From Aureispira anguillae (GTDB lineage Bacteria; Bacteroidota; Bacteroidia; Chitinophagales; Saprospiraceae): DNA of 64,000 nt. The position numbers and the translations under genes are program-made. Within the stretch, counting starts at the first letter, position 1. Every line of letters starts with the position of its first letter. Positions 34,491 to 42,771 of the stretch are shown one piece after another. The stretch spans positions 4,948,001 to 5,012,000 of the forward strand of contig NZ_AP026867.1 of the NCBI RefSeq assembly GCF_026000115.1. Direction: 5' to 3'. The notes under the pieces are model-generated. The model made no database searches and was not told the origin of the DNA. It was given only the letters and a program-made list of their open reading frames with translations.

Positions 34491-34817
34491 ATAGTGTATT
34501 AGTTAATCATTTGGGATAGAGAAAAAGTCTATGGCTTATTTTATTCTAATTTAATAATCTTTGCTTATCACTCCATTTAAAATCATACTAAATTGATTAT
34601 AAGCATAATATGCACTTAAAATCTAAAATATCAAAAAAACTTATAATAAATATAGCATAAGATACTTTTTTATGTTTTTCAATTCCTAAATTAAAAACAT
34701 AAATGGAGCATTATTTGCCCTAAGGTAACAATTATTTGATGCTTAAGAATATAGTCTTTTAATGATTTTTGTTTTTTGATACAAAACAAAAGACCATTCC
34801 TAATAAAAGATCGCTTA
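34491..34817. other. AT-rich intergenic region
   Basis: No gene seen. A weak all-A/T hairpin (TTTTGTTTT at 34767-34775 with AAAACAAAA at 34783-34791) may end the gene at 34818 but is not convincing. The sigma-factor promoter must lie here. Confidence 0.35.
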
Positions 34818-35864
34818 TTATTCCTCAAAATAAGTATACTCAAAAACGGTTTGGATTCCATCCTCTTCTATAATATGCGTTTCCAATAGTCCCTCTTCAG
34901 TATATGCAAAATACTCTAGTTTATAAATTTCTGGTTTTGGAGGACTTACGGGCAAATTCACCTTAACCTCTTGCACTTTAGTTTTTTTCTTTTTTTTCTT
35001 TTTCTTTGTTGAAAACTCTTTTTCTTCAGGAGGTTCAGCACGTTCTGTTTCTCGCATTACCCAATGCAACTTTTTAGCTAATCGACCGCCTTCATACTTA
35101 TAGTCAATTGTAAATAAAATCTTACCCGAAGAATTTCTAACCTTGGTAATTACAGCATTCCCCTCCTCATCTAAAAACGTCTTTTTATCGTTTATTAAAG
35201 CATATAAATTTTGATAAACCTGATAAGATTCGGCATTGGGAGTATATTCCGTTATCGCCAAGCGTTTTTCTTTATCTTTTAGCCCTACTAAGCTATCCAT
35301 TTGGGGCGAATTGCCTACAGCTGTCGTTTTTTGTCGAATGACACGAGTCAAACTATCAAACTCAAATTCATCCAACAGACGCACGCTCTTATTAGGATGC
35401 CCATACATCTTGACACGTTGAAAAGGAATCCCATTGTGCTGATAAAAATAAGCATAGGTAAAATCCAATTTAGAGTTTTGCAAAGAATCATAAACTAGTT
35501 TTTCTATAGCCGATAATAAATCCTGTTTATAAAAAAACTCCATCGTCCATTGTTTATCTCCAATGGGTACATAAGTAGAAATCATCGTCATTTTTCCATC
35601 GGGAAATACATAACGTTGATATTGATGAGATGCTTCAATAGGAATACTCCAAATAGAGCCCGACTCATCCCCTGTGTCCATTTTATAGATTCCTTTCCAT
35701 ACCGTACATTTATTATTTCCAAATTCAGTAACCTTAGCCAAATCAAAAGGTAAAGGTGGATAGATTTCAGGATACATTCCAAGTTGAGCATGAACTAGAT
35801 TAACCGTCCAAATCATCCCATTAATCAATAGCATTTTAATAATCATTGGTATAGTCTTCTTCAT
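34818..35864 (-). CDS. Hypothetical exported protein with a polylysine segment
   Basis: 348 residues with a signal peptide ending near VHAQ (residues 24-27). The mature protein is rich in aromatic strands; a long central region carries DEFEFDSLTRVIRQKTT and an LDEEGNAVITKVRNSSGKILFTIDYKYEGGRL segment like YD-repeat or MORN-type beta strands. A run of about eight lysines (residues about 287-297) precedes the C-terminal beta strands (YKLEYFAYTEEGLLETHIIEEDG). No known family is recognised. Its first codons overlap the end of the TonB-like gene upstream by 29 bases, so the two are probably co-translated and work in the same envelope process. Confidence 0.7.
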   Translation of the reverse strand: MKKTIPMIIKMLLINGMIWTVNLVHAQLGMYPEIYPPLPFDLAKVTEFGNNKCTVWKGIYKMDTGDESGSIWSIPIEASHQYQRYVFPDGKMTMISTYVPIGDKQWTMEFFYKQDLLSAIEKLVYDSLQNSKLDFTYAYFYQHNGIPFQRVKMYGHPNKSVRLLDEFEFDSLTRVIRQKTTAVGNSPQMDSLVGLKDKEKRLAITEYTPNAESYQVYQNLYALINDKKTFLDEEGNAVITKVRNSSGKILFTIDYKYEGGRLAKKLHWVMRETERAEPPEEKEFSTKKKKKKKKTKVQEVKVNLPVSPPKPEIYKLEYFAYTEEGLLETHIIEEDGIQTVFEYTYFEE

Positions 35865-36381
35865 AAATTCTATCTTTTACAATTACTACTTGTGTATACA
35901 TTTTATACGCTATGGGTTTTCCAGCCTTACTGATAGCAGGATTCCACCTAGCTTTTTTTAATTTTCGAAGCACATAAGCTTTTAGCTTCCAATCATTCGT
36001 CTCCAAGACATTAATCTTAGTCGTCCAACCTTCTAAACTAACCGTATATTCTAAGACGACAAACTTCCAATTTTTCAAATCCATGTCTTTGCGATAAACT
36101 TGGATGTCCATTAATCCAAATTCACCTCCTGCCAGTGTTGGCAATCGTAATGGTTGTTCTTGGCTACTCAATGATTGTTGCCGATCTATGGTTGTAGGAA
36201 CCTTCTTAATTGGCTGTGCTTTTTCATGAAGTTTTGTTTCTTCTTGAGGCGGTCTATCTTTCTTTTTTTTGCGGATAATAAATGTTTTTTTGGCAGGGCA
36301 AATGGTTGTAGAGATGCTATCTTGGGCAATTAGCATAAAAGGAAGGAAGCAATTAAAAATTAGAACTGCAAATAGTTTCAT
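35836..36381 (-). CDS. Exported protein with TonB C-terminal-like domain
   Basis: 181 residues with a signal peptide (to about LIAQ, residues 17-20). A basic, proline-containing linker follows (KKKKDRPPQEE, KAQPIKKVP). Residues about 95-175 resemble the TonB C-terminal fold: FVVLEYTVSLEGWTTKINVLET, LKAYVLRKLKKARWNPAISKAGKPIAYKMYTQVVIV (the A-x-W-x-P-A-x-x-x-G-K-P signature). Unlike a true TonB it has a cleavable signal peptide rather than a membrane anchor, so it is probably periplasmic. It is the first gene of a pair with the overlapping 348-residue protein. Substrate unknown. Confidence 0.7.
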   Translation of the reverse strand: MKLFAVLIFNCFLPFMLIAQDSISTTICPAKKTFIIRKKKKDRPPQEETKLHEKAQPIKKVPTTIDRQQSLSSQEQPLRLPTLAGGEFGLMDIQVYRKDMDLKNWKFVVLEYTVSLEGWTTKINVLETNDWKLKAYVLRKLKKARWNPAISKAGKPIAYKMYTQVVIVKDRIYEEDYTNDY

Positions 36382-36713
36382 ATCGATAGCGTTTTATTCA
36401 TCTGATCTAGCCTGTCTACAAGATAATAAGGTTCTTGGAGAAGAAAAAAGCTCATTACAATATACCTCACTAATTATACCATAATTAAGCCTTTAGATAG
36501 AATAAAAACGCAACTTATATGAACAATCTTATGAAACGATTTTTTTTTTTAACTATATTGGGTTTTTAATACACTCAAATGACAAAGAACTTTTTCTAAT
36601 TCATTCTCATAATGTAAGTCCTAGAAAAAGATACAGTTTTTAATATTTTTTTTATAAACAACAATAAATAAGTCCGAAGTTCCGTTGTCGAATTTCGATA
36701 AACCGTTCAATAG
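36382..36713. other. Divergent intergenic region
   Basis: About 330 AT-rich bases with homopolymer T and A runs and no credible gene or repeat. Promoters for the symporter and the TonB-like gene must lie here but were not identified. Confidence 0.35.
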
Positions 36714-38042
36714 ATGTCTAAAAATAAAAAAAGCTTAGCATTACACTGGCAAATTCTAATTGGAATGGCAGCAGGTGTTCTTATTGGTTTTATCCTAAAA
36801 AGCGTTGATGGAAGCGAATTATGGGTAAAAAATTGGATTTATCCTATTGGCAAAATATTCGTCAACCTCCTAAAGTTGATTGCTGTTCCGCTGATCATCG
36901 CCTCTTTAACCAAAGGGATTGCAGACCTACAAGACATCTCTAAATTATCAAAAATTGGAGGAAGAACAATTGCTACCTATCTAGTCACTACTGTATTGGC
37001 AGTCACTTTAGGTTTATTGGTTGTCAATATTGTGCAGCCTGGCACGGGTTTATCCCAAGCGACAATGGATGCAATTAGTTCCAAAAATATGGATAGTAGC
37101 GCAAGCAAAATTGCTGCTGGAGCAGCGCAATCCAAAGCAGGTCCTTTACAATTTGTTATTGATATGGTTCCCGACAATATTTTTGCAGCAGCAAGTAGCA
37201 ACGGAAACATGCTTCAAGTAATTGTGTTTGTAATTTTCTTTGGCGTCTGTTTGTTATTAATTCCTAAGGAAAAAGCCAAACCTATGCACGACTTTTTTGA
37301 CAGTCTGAACGAGGTAATTCTCAAAATGGTGGATGTCATTATGCTCATCTCTCCTTATGCTGTATTTGCCTTGTTGTGTAATTTGACTGTTAGCACAGAT
37401 TCTGAAATTTTTGGCGTTCTATTTTTGTATGCGCTGTGTGTAGTCCTTGGTTTGGCACTAATGGTTGGCGTTTATATGCTCGCCATCAAATTCTATACTG
37501 GTCGCTCTCCTTTAAGTTTTCTAAAAGCCATTAGCCCAGCTCAATTGCTAGCCTTTTCAACAAGTTCTAGTGCTGCAACACTTCCTGTTACTATGGAGCG
37601 AGTAGAAGAGCATGTTGGTGTCGAAAAAGAAGTGACGAGTTTTGTTTGTCCGATAGGGGCAACCATCAATATGGATGGCACAAGTTTGTATCAAGCCGTT
37701 GCTGCTGTATTTATTTGTCAAGTAATTGGCTTTGATTTGAGTTTAGCAGATCAATTGACAATTGTTATTACTGCTACGATGGCTTCTATTGGATCAGCAG
37801 CGGTACCAGGTGCAGGAATGGTCATGTTGGTTATTGTTTTGGATACGCTAGGAATCCCTTCTGATAAATTAGCCTTTGGTATTGCGCTTATTTTTGCAGT
37901 GGACAGACCTTTAGATATGTGTCGAACCGTAATCAATGTAACAGGAGATGCTACTGTGGCGACCTTAGTTGGTAAATCTGTAGGAAAGTTGCATGCCCCA
38001 AAAATAAAGAATTGGGACGACCATTATCAGAAAGAAGGTTAA
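36714..38042 (+). CDS. Dicarboxylate/amino acid:cation symporter (DAACS, GltP/DctA-like)
   Basis: 442 residues with eight or so membrane helices and two re-entrant loops. The re-entrant hairpin carries the serine-rich STSSSAATLP motif (residues about 281-290), the substrate and Na+ region NMDGTSLYQ lies at about 321-329, and AVPGAGMVML and AVDRPLDMCRTVINVTGD near the C-terminus are hallmark segments. The R in DMCRT at the position that recognises acidic amino acid side chains suggests aspartate/glutamate rather than neutral substrates, by analogy with characterised archaeal homologues. Single gene flanked by terminators. Confidence 0.93.
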   Translation: MSKNKKSLALHWQILIGMAAGVLIGFILKSVDGSELWVKNWIYPIGKIFVNLLKLIAVPLIIASLTKGIADLQDISKLSKIGGRTIATYLVTTVLAVTLGLLVVNIVQPGTGLSQATMDAISSKNMDSSASKIAAGAAQSKAGPLQFVIDMVPDNIFAAASSNGNMLQVIVFVIFFGVCLLLIPKEKAKPMHDFFDSLNEVILKMVDVIMLISPYAVFALLCNLTVSTDSEIFGVLFLYALCVVLGLALMVGVYMLAIKFYTGRSPLSFLKAISPAQLLAFSTSSSAATLPVTMERVEEHVGVEKEVTSFVCPIGATINMDGTSLYQAVAAVFICQVIGFDLSLADQLTIVITATMASIGSAAVPGAGMVMLVIVLDTLGIPSDKLAFGIALIFAVDRPLDMCRTVINVTGDATVATLVGKSVGKLHAPKIKNWDDHYQKEG

Positions 38043-38084
38043 AAAAATTGCCGCAACTTAATTGAAGTGCGTGGAAAATTCTAT

Positions 38085-38147
38085 AAACTAACAATTTGAA
38101 AATAAAAGTTTAATAAGACTATATTTTCAAATTGTTAGTTTTTTTTT
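38085..38147. terminator. Bidirectional terminator, 20-bp perfect stem
   Basis: 38085-38104 pairs perfectly with 38122-38141, followed by a T-run on the plus strand. It separates the symporter gene from the convergent 59-residue gene. Confidence 0.85.
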
Positions 38148-38152
38148 CAGCT

Positions 38153-38332
38153 CTACGAATCTCCCTTTTCTTCTCGTTCTTTAAGTTTCTTATCTTCTAC
38201 ATTTTCGTTCAAAAAACCATTGAGTTTTTCAACAGAATAAGAAGAAACAATTTCTCCAAACTCATTAATTTTAATGTCAAATCCCTTCAACTCATCATGT
38301 GTTTTAGGATCTTTTTTATTTTTTTCAGCCAT
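38153..38332 (-). CDS. Small conserved-looking protein, 59 residues
   Basis: A complete frame from ATG at 38332 to TAG at 38153-38155. It is hydrophilic, without signal peptide: MAEKNKKDPKTHDELKGFDI, then an INEFGEIVSSYSVEKLNGFL segment and NVEDKKLKEREEKGD. The GFDIKINEFGEI strand pair followed by KLNGFLNENVEDKKL looks like a folded helix-strand unit; I have the impression of similar small proteins in other Bacteroidota but cannot confirm it. Convergent with the symporter gene, with a shared terminator. Function unknown. Confidence 0.7.
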   Translation of the reverse strand: MAEKNKKDPKTHDELKGFDIKINEFGEIVSSYSVEKLNGFLNENVEDKKLKEREEKGDS

Positions 38333-38516
38333 TACCTAATCTATTTTTATCCATTAATATAGAATTACTACTCATTATCAACAAAACTGCGAAGCACTCA
38401 CAAAGTAATTCCATTTTTAAACAACTTCATAATATGATAAAGAACAGTCCAATAGGTTGATGAGTTCCCTATTTGATAGTTTTCTAAAAAAAACACCTAC
38501 AGGAGCAAAAAAAAGA

Positions 38517-38536
38517 CATCTCAATTGCTTGAGATG
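38517..38536 (-). terminator. Terminator of the TerB-like gene
   Basis: CATCTCAA (38517-38524) pairs with TTGAGATG (38529-38536), followed on the minus strand by TCTTTTTTTT, 35 bases after the stop. Confidence 0.75.
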
Positions 38537-38570
38537 CCCTTTATTATTAGAAAGCTTCTTCAACTTTATC

Positions 38571-39476
38571 TTAATTTAGACGCTTCTCTAAGCGAATTTG
38601 TGTACGCTCAGCTTCTCCTCTATCCATGCCAATTTTGTCAGCAAAGGCATAAATCTCATCTCTAGACATTTCGCCATTAGCTCTGATATAAGACTCAATG
38701 GTATAATCTTGAGCATAGCGCAACAATTCTTCTTGCTTGGTTTCTGAGAACTCAAACATTTGAGAATATTCATCTAATTTTAATTGTTCTTCATCTGCAA
38801 ATTCATTATCTGTTAAGGCAACCGCAGCAACAATCATAAATACATTTTCTCTAGACTCTGGGCTTACCTCTTCGCATTCCACAACAGAAATAGAAGGTGC
38901 ACGCATTAATTCACCCAAAGACCCAGTTTCTTCATTTAAGAAGTCATCAAAAAAGGCTTTTTCCTCTGCTTCTATCTTGCCATCAGCACGTGCCATTTCG
39001 ACCAACATACGAGCCAAGATTTTTTTATCGTAAGATTTCTTAAAAGGATTGCGTTTGATAAGTTTTTCAAATTCAGAAAACTCGGTTGCCAAACGCCATT
39101 TGCCCGATTCGAAAGCCAATTCTATTGCTATTTTTTCAAAAGCAGCAATTACAGCCTTTTCTTTATCTTTTTTAGAATGCTTAAAACCATCTGTTCCTTG
39201 GCGCATCACTTCATTTCCAGCCATAGACACAGCAGTACCTGCAAAACCACCACCAACAGCTTTTCGCAACACTCTAAGCACAGTTGAGCGCAAACGCCCC
39301 AGTGCTGTATTGGTAACCATTCTAGTTACCCGTGCCTTTCCATCGTTGTTGGCCATTTTGATATACCCTGCCGATTCAAAAACTTGATTATCTATCTGAA
39401 ATTTGCACAGTACCTTACTTCCTTCTACTTTTTCTTCTAAAATGTAAGGTCTTATTGATTCGTATGTAATTTCCAT
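38571..39476 (-). CDS. TerB-like domain protein
   Basis: 301 residues without signal peptide. The first 60 residues are beta-rich (SKVLCKFQIDNQVFESAGYIKM); a glycine-rich hydrophobic stretch follows (AVGGGFAGTAVSMAG). The C-terminal part (about 150-250) is helical with KKILARMLVEMARADGKIEAEEKAFFDDFL and VAAVALTDNEFADEEQLKLDEYSQMF, the paired acidic helices of TerB/DjlA-type domains, which bind metal or act in envelope-associated complexes. The specific process is not known. Transcribed alone, with its own terminator. Confidence 0.75.
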   Translation of the reverse strand: MEITYESIRPYILEEKVEGSKVLCKFQIDNQVFESAGYIKMANNDGKARVTRMVTNTALGRLRSTVLRVLRKAVGGGFAGTAVSMAGNEVMRQGTDGFKHSKKDKEKAVIAAFEKIAIELAFESGKWRLATEFSEFEKLIKRNPFKKSYDKKILARMLVEMARADGKIEAEEKAFFDDFLNEETGSLGELMRAPSISVVECEEVSPESRENVFMIVAAVALTDNEFADEEQLKLDEYSQMFEFSETKQEELLRYAQDYTIESYIRANGEMSRDEIYAFADKIGMDRGEAERTQIRLEKRLN

Positions 39477-39536
39477 TATATAAACTCTTATTTTAAGATA
39501 ATTCTAATTAGGTTCTTTTTCTAATTTATACTCATT

Positions 39537-41012
39537 TTAGGGTTGAAAGGTTCCATCTAAATTTAATTTTACCAAACCAATCATCTTATTGGTTGTTGCC
39601 AGCCCAAAGGTTCCTGTAAAAACATAACCTGCCAATTTGGTTTGAGAAGTCCCACTTACTGATTCTGATATAGGAAGAACCGTTCCCCCAATATCCTGTG
39701 TAACTAAGAATCCTGCTGCGTCTTCATGCCCAAAACTAAATGGCCAGCCCCCAGTCACAACATCTAGATTGGCATCAAACTTAGCAATGCAAATCGTAGA
39801 TTCTAACTGTGTCTTCTTGTAGGTTGACGAAACAATAAAACCTTCATTATCGGGCAAAAAGGCAATAGACTCTGCAATATAAGGAGTTGTTTCTGAAGCA
39901 CTATTTTCATTCGATAAATTATAATAACGACAACTAAAATCTACCCCATTAGGTGTTATAGCGTTCAAGGATTCATCCAATTGTAACAAAACTAAGTAGC
40001 CTTTATTAGTATTGCTTCCTCCTTTTACTCCAGCAGCAATGGTTATTTTTCCATTCTCAGCATCATAAGTAGAGTGTCCTCCTTCAAAGTTATAATTTTC
40101 ATCTCCAAAATACTCAGGGTTGGTAGGAACTCCATTATCCTTTCTCATCTTAACAGCAACTAATCTAGAGTAAAATCTACTTGGCGAACTATTGGCTTCT
40201 CGTTCTTCTATTGTTCCACAAACAAGGTAAGCATTTGGAAGCATTTGAACAGAAGTACCATAATCCTCCCCATTAAAACCATAAGCAGTTGTACCAGTAG
40301 CCCACACTTCTGAGAAATCAGCCTCCAATAAAATAGTCAGAATATCTGTTTTATCATAAGCGCCATGATCTATATCTGCAGGCTTATTCGTTGAAAGATT
40401 GGTTGTATAGCCTGTTAACACATATTTATAGCTCCCTCCAGTACTATCTAGCTTCATATCTGATACCTTATCCGTATGAGTTGAGCCAATGCCTGTTCTT
40501 AGTTCTGTACCTTCAGAAGAAGTAGGTGCCCCTGTAGCAGGATCTAAGCTATACATAGCAATCCTTGTTTGCCCCCTTACCCCTAATAAACTAGAGCCGT
40601 CAGGGTAGGCTACATAGGTTCTATTGGCAACAACAATATAAGCAGAAGCATCTGGTAATTCAATAATTCGAATTCCTTCTTCGTCATATCTCATATAACT
40701 CGTTCCTACCTCTCCATCTATTTTTCCAAAAGAAGAACTCCACATTTCATTCCCCAAGGAATCCGTTTTAACCACAAAAACATCAGATTCAGCAGCATCA
40801 ATGTAAGAATTGGTAGCCCCTACCAGAAGGTAGCCCCCATCTTGCGTTTGGATGACATCAGAAGCAGCTTGGTCTGCAATATGCCCATAGTATTTTACAA
40901 AAGCAGTACTTTGATTAGCAGGAGCAATTTGATCCTTTTGGCAACTTGTTCCCAAATAGGCCACAAGTCCTAACAAAATAAACAACTTATATTTTTTTGA
41001 TAAAAACCACAT
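39537..41012 (-). CDS. Surface or periplasmic lipoprotein with repeated beta strands
   Basis: 491 residues. Lipobox LGTSC gives a lipidated Cys near residue 24. The mature protein has recurrent strands such as DVIQTQDGGYLLVGATN, DVFVVKTDSLGNEMW, YLVLLQLDESLNAI and GFIVSSTY, each ending in a DG/DS turn, as in propeller-like 'T9SS-associated' or delta-60-type repeat proteins of this phylum. No sorting domain is present; it ends GLVKLNLDGTFQP. The start codon is 3 bases after the outer-membrane barrel gene's stop, so the two are co-transcribed and probably assemble together. Confidence 0.8.
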   Translation of the reverse strand: MWFLSKKYKLFILLGLVAYLGTSCQKDQIAPANQSTAFVKYYGHIADQAASDVIQTQDGGYLLVGATNSYIDAAESDVFVVKTDSLGNEMWSSSFGKIDGEVGTSYMRYDEEGIRIIELPDASAYIVVANRTYVAYPDGSSLLGVRGQTRIAMYSLDPATGAPTSSEGTELRTGIGSTHTDKVSDMKLDSTGGSYKYVLTGYTTNLSTNKPADIDHGAYDKTDILTILLEADFSEVWATGTTAYGFNGEDYGTSVQMLPNAYLVCGTIEEREANSSPSRFYSRLVAVKMRKDNGVPTNPEYFGDENYNFEGGHSTYDAENGKITIAAGVKGGSNTNKGYLVLLQLDESLNAITPNGVDFSCRYYNLSNENSASETTPYIAESIAFLPDNEGFIVSSTYKKTQLESTICIAKFDANLDVVTGGWPFSFGHEDAAGFLVTQDIGGTVLPISESVSGTSQTKLAGYVFTGTFGLATTNKMIGLVKLNLDGTFQP

Positions 41013-41015
41013 AGT

Positions 41016-42476
41016 TTATTCGTATTTTACGTCAACTTTTACTCGTTTATTTTTAATATCTTCAATTTCCTTCTTTTTAGACTCTATCATTTTAGTCCCT
41101 TTAGTGCGCCCCTTCTGAATATCTTCAATCAAGCTTGGTTTTTCACGTTCCATCTCTTTAATGGTGCTGTTCAATTCACGCTTTAAGTCTTCATCGGTTT
41201 CTTTTTTGATATAGTTACGCTCTTTTTCCAACCATTTATTGTATTTATTGCTAATGATAAATGGATTGTGTTCTCGCTTTTTGCGTGGCACATAAAATGC
41301 TTTAATAAAGCCAACTGTTAACGCAAAGTTATCCGTTCTAAAATCATTATCTACATGACCATATTGATACAATAAAATGGGGTTAGCATAACGATTGTTA
41401 ATATCAACATTATTCAAAAACATTCGATTATATCTAAAATCCACATAAAGAAAGTTACGCCCTAGTCTAAATTTCATTCCTGCTCCAGCCACAAAAGATA
41501 CATTAACAGTATTTCTCATAGAAGCCAAAGACCCATTTTTAGTAATTGTTATTGTCCTAGCAGCCGCTTCACTACCTCCCTTACCACTAGTTTCAGACTC
41601 TGCATTTCGTTCTATTCCAGCCAATTCTGCGTGCAACAAAAAATTAGCGGCTACACCAGCATAAACATAAGGCATAAGCCCCTTAAATTTAGTGATATTA
41701 TAACGCAACATCAATGGGATATCTAGCCACAATTGATTTTCTTTAAAATTTAAGGTAGAATACAATAAAGGGCTCCCCCCTCTATCTTTTAAATCATTAT
41801 TATTAATTTGTCCTGTTGGGTTCACTGTATTGGCAGAAAGATAAAGCGAGTCACCAAAGGCATAAGTGCGGTAACTAAAGGTTAAATCTAAGGTCAAGTC
41901 AAAGTTATACAACAAAGGCAAATCAAAGCCAATAGTAGCATTTCCACCAAAAACAATTTTATTCAAATAACCCTCATGATCCGCTGCTCCAGAAGTATTG
42001 TCTACCCCGTAATTTTGCAATTGTTCGATCAAAGAGAAATTTAATCCTCCTCCAAAATACATAGAGAAGATAGGCTGTCTAGTATAGGTTCTAGATAAAT
42101 AAATCAAATCATAAGATTGATAAGAATCGCCTATTGTATCAGGTTGGTACAATGGATCAACACGCAACAAGCTTTTAAAAGACTTATCTGCTGCGCCAAT
42201 TTTATCTCTGTATAAATAGCTTTCCGTAATCAACTCCAAAGCCTCTAAGCGCTTTTCTCTAGACATTGATTTAGGGTCTTGAGCACATTCTTCTATGGTC
42301 TCTATTTTTTCTAATGCTCCCTCTTCATACCATTTTTTAGCTTCATCTAATTGACAATTATCAGACGATGTACCTCTCCTGCTTTTTTGGGCAGATACGC
42401 TGTTTGCAATGAATACAGTTAACATACAACAGCATATAACATAGCGAATGATGGGAGCCCCCAATCTTATCTTCAT
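41016..42476 (-). CDS. Outer-membrane beta-barrel protein with N-terminal helical segment
   Basis: 486 residues with a signal peptide (cleavage near SVSAQ, residues about 26-30). Residues about 35-110 hold TPR-like helices (AKKWYEEGALEKIETIEECA, EKRLEALELITESYLYRDKIGAADKSFKSLLRVDP), a layout seen in Bacteroidota envelope-complex proteins. Residues about 135-400 alternate as barrel strands (MYFGGGLNFSL, FDLTLDLTFSYRTYAFG, WLDIPLMLRYNI, NVSFVAGAGMKF, FALTVGFIKAFYVP). A charged helical tail closes the protein. It lies between a STAND/WD40 sensor gene and a lipoprotein gene, all minus strand, suggesting a membrane-spanning complex. Confidence 0.8.
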   Translation of the reverse strand: MKIRLGAPIIRYVICCCMLTVFIANSVSAQKSRRGTSSDNCQLDEAKKWYEEGALEKIETIEECAQDPKSMSREKRLEALELITESYLYRDKIGAADKSFKSLLRVDPLYQPDTIGDSYQSYDLIYLSRTYTRQPIFSMYFGGGLNFSLIEQLQNYGVDNTSGAADHEGYLNKIVFGGNATIGFDLPLLYNFDLTLDLTFSYRTYAFGDSLYLSANTVNPTGQINNNDLKDRGGSPLLYSTLNFKENQLWLDIPLMLRYNITKFKGLMPYVYAGVAANFLLHAELAGIERNAESETSGKGGSEAAARTITITKNGSLASMRNTVNVSFVAGAGMKFRLGRNFLYVDFRYNRMFLNNVDINNRYANPILLYQYGHVDNDFRTDNFALTVGFIKAFYVPRKKREHNPFIISNKYNKWLEKERNYIKKETDEDLKRELNSTIKEMEREKPSLIEDIQKGRTKGTKMIESKKKEIEDIKNKRVKVDVKYE

Positions 42477-42714
42477 TATTTTGGCATTTTATAAATTAAT
42501 AGTTGTGTATTGGAAGGAATAACTTGCTGGACAAATGATTCCAAGAATAGCCCCTTAAAGTGCCTAATTCTCTATCCACAAATTAATGTATTGTAATATA
42601 TACAACTAATCTAATTAATTGTACAACTAAGTCAATAATTTTATAAAGGAGAGAATGATAAATAGTTTTTTTAACAGTAGCAAGGATAAAATAGTATGTT
42701 TTTTTTTTCAAAAA

Positions 42715-42750
42715 ATAGAGTCAAGGAGTTAAAAAATTCCTTGACTCTAT
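42715..42750 (-). terminator. Terminator of the STAND/WD40 gene
   Basis: A 13-bp perfect stem (42715-42727 with 42738-42750, 10-base loop), followed by T residues on the minus strand. It sits 22 bases after the stop and separates this gene from the outer-membrane barrel gene. Confidence 0.82.
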
Positions 42751-42771
42751 TTTTAATCATCAATTCATAAA

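Noticed and set aside
38132-38362. Plus-strand frame with many Phe and Ile residues
   Set aside because: It is antisense to the 59-residue minus-strand gene, which has normal hydrophilic composition, and it also overlaps the terminator stem.
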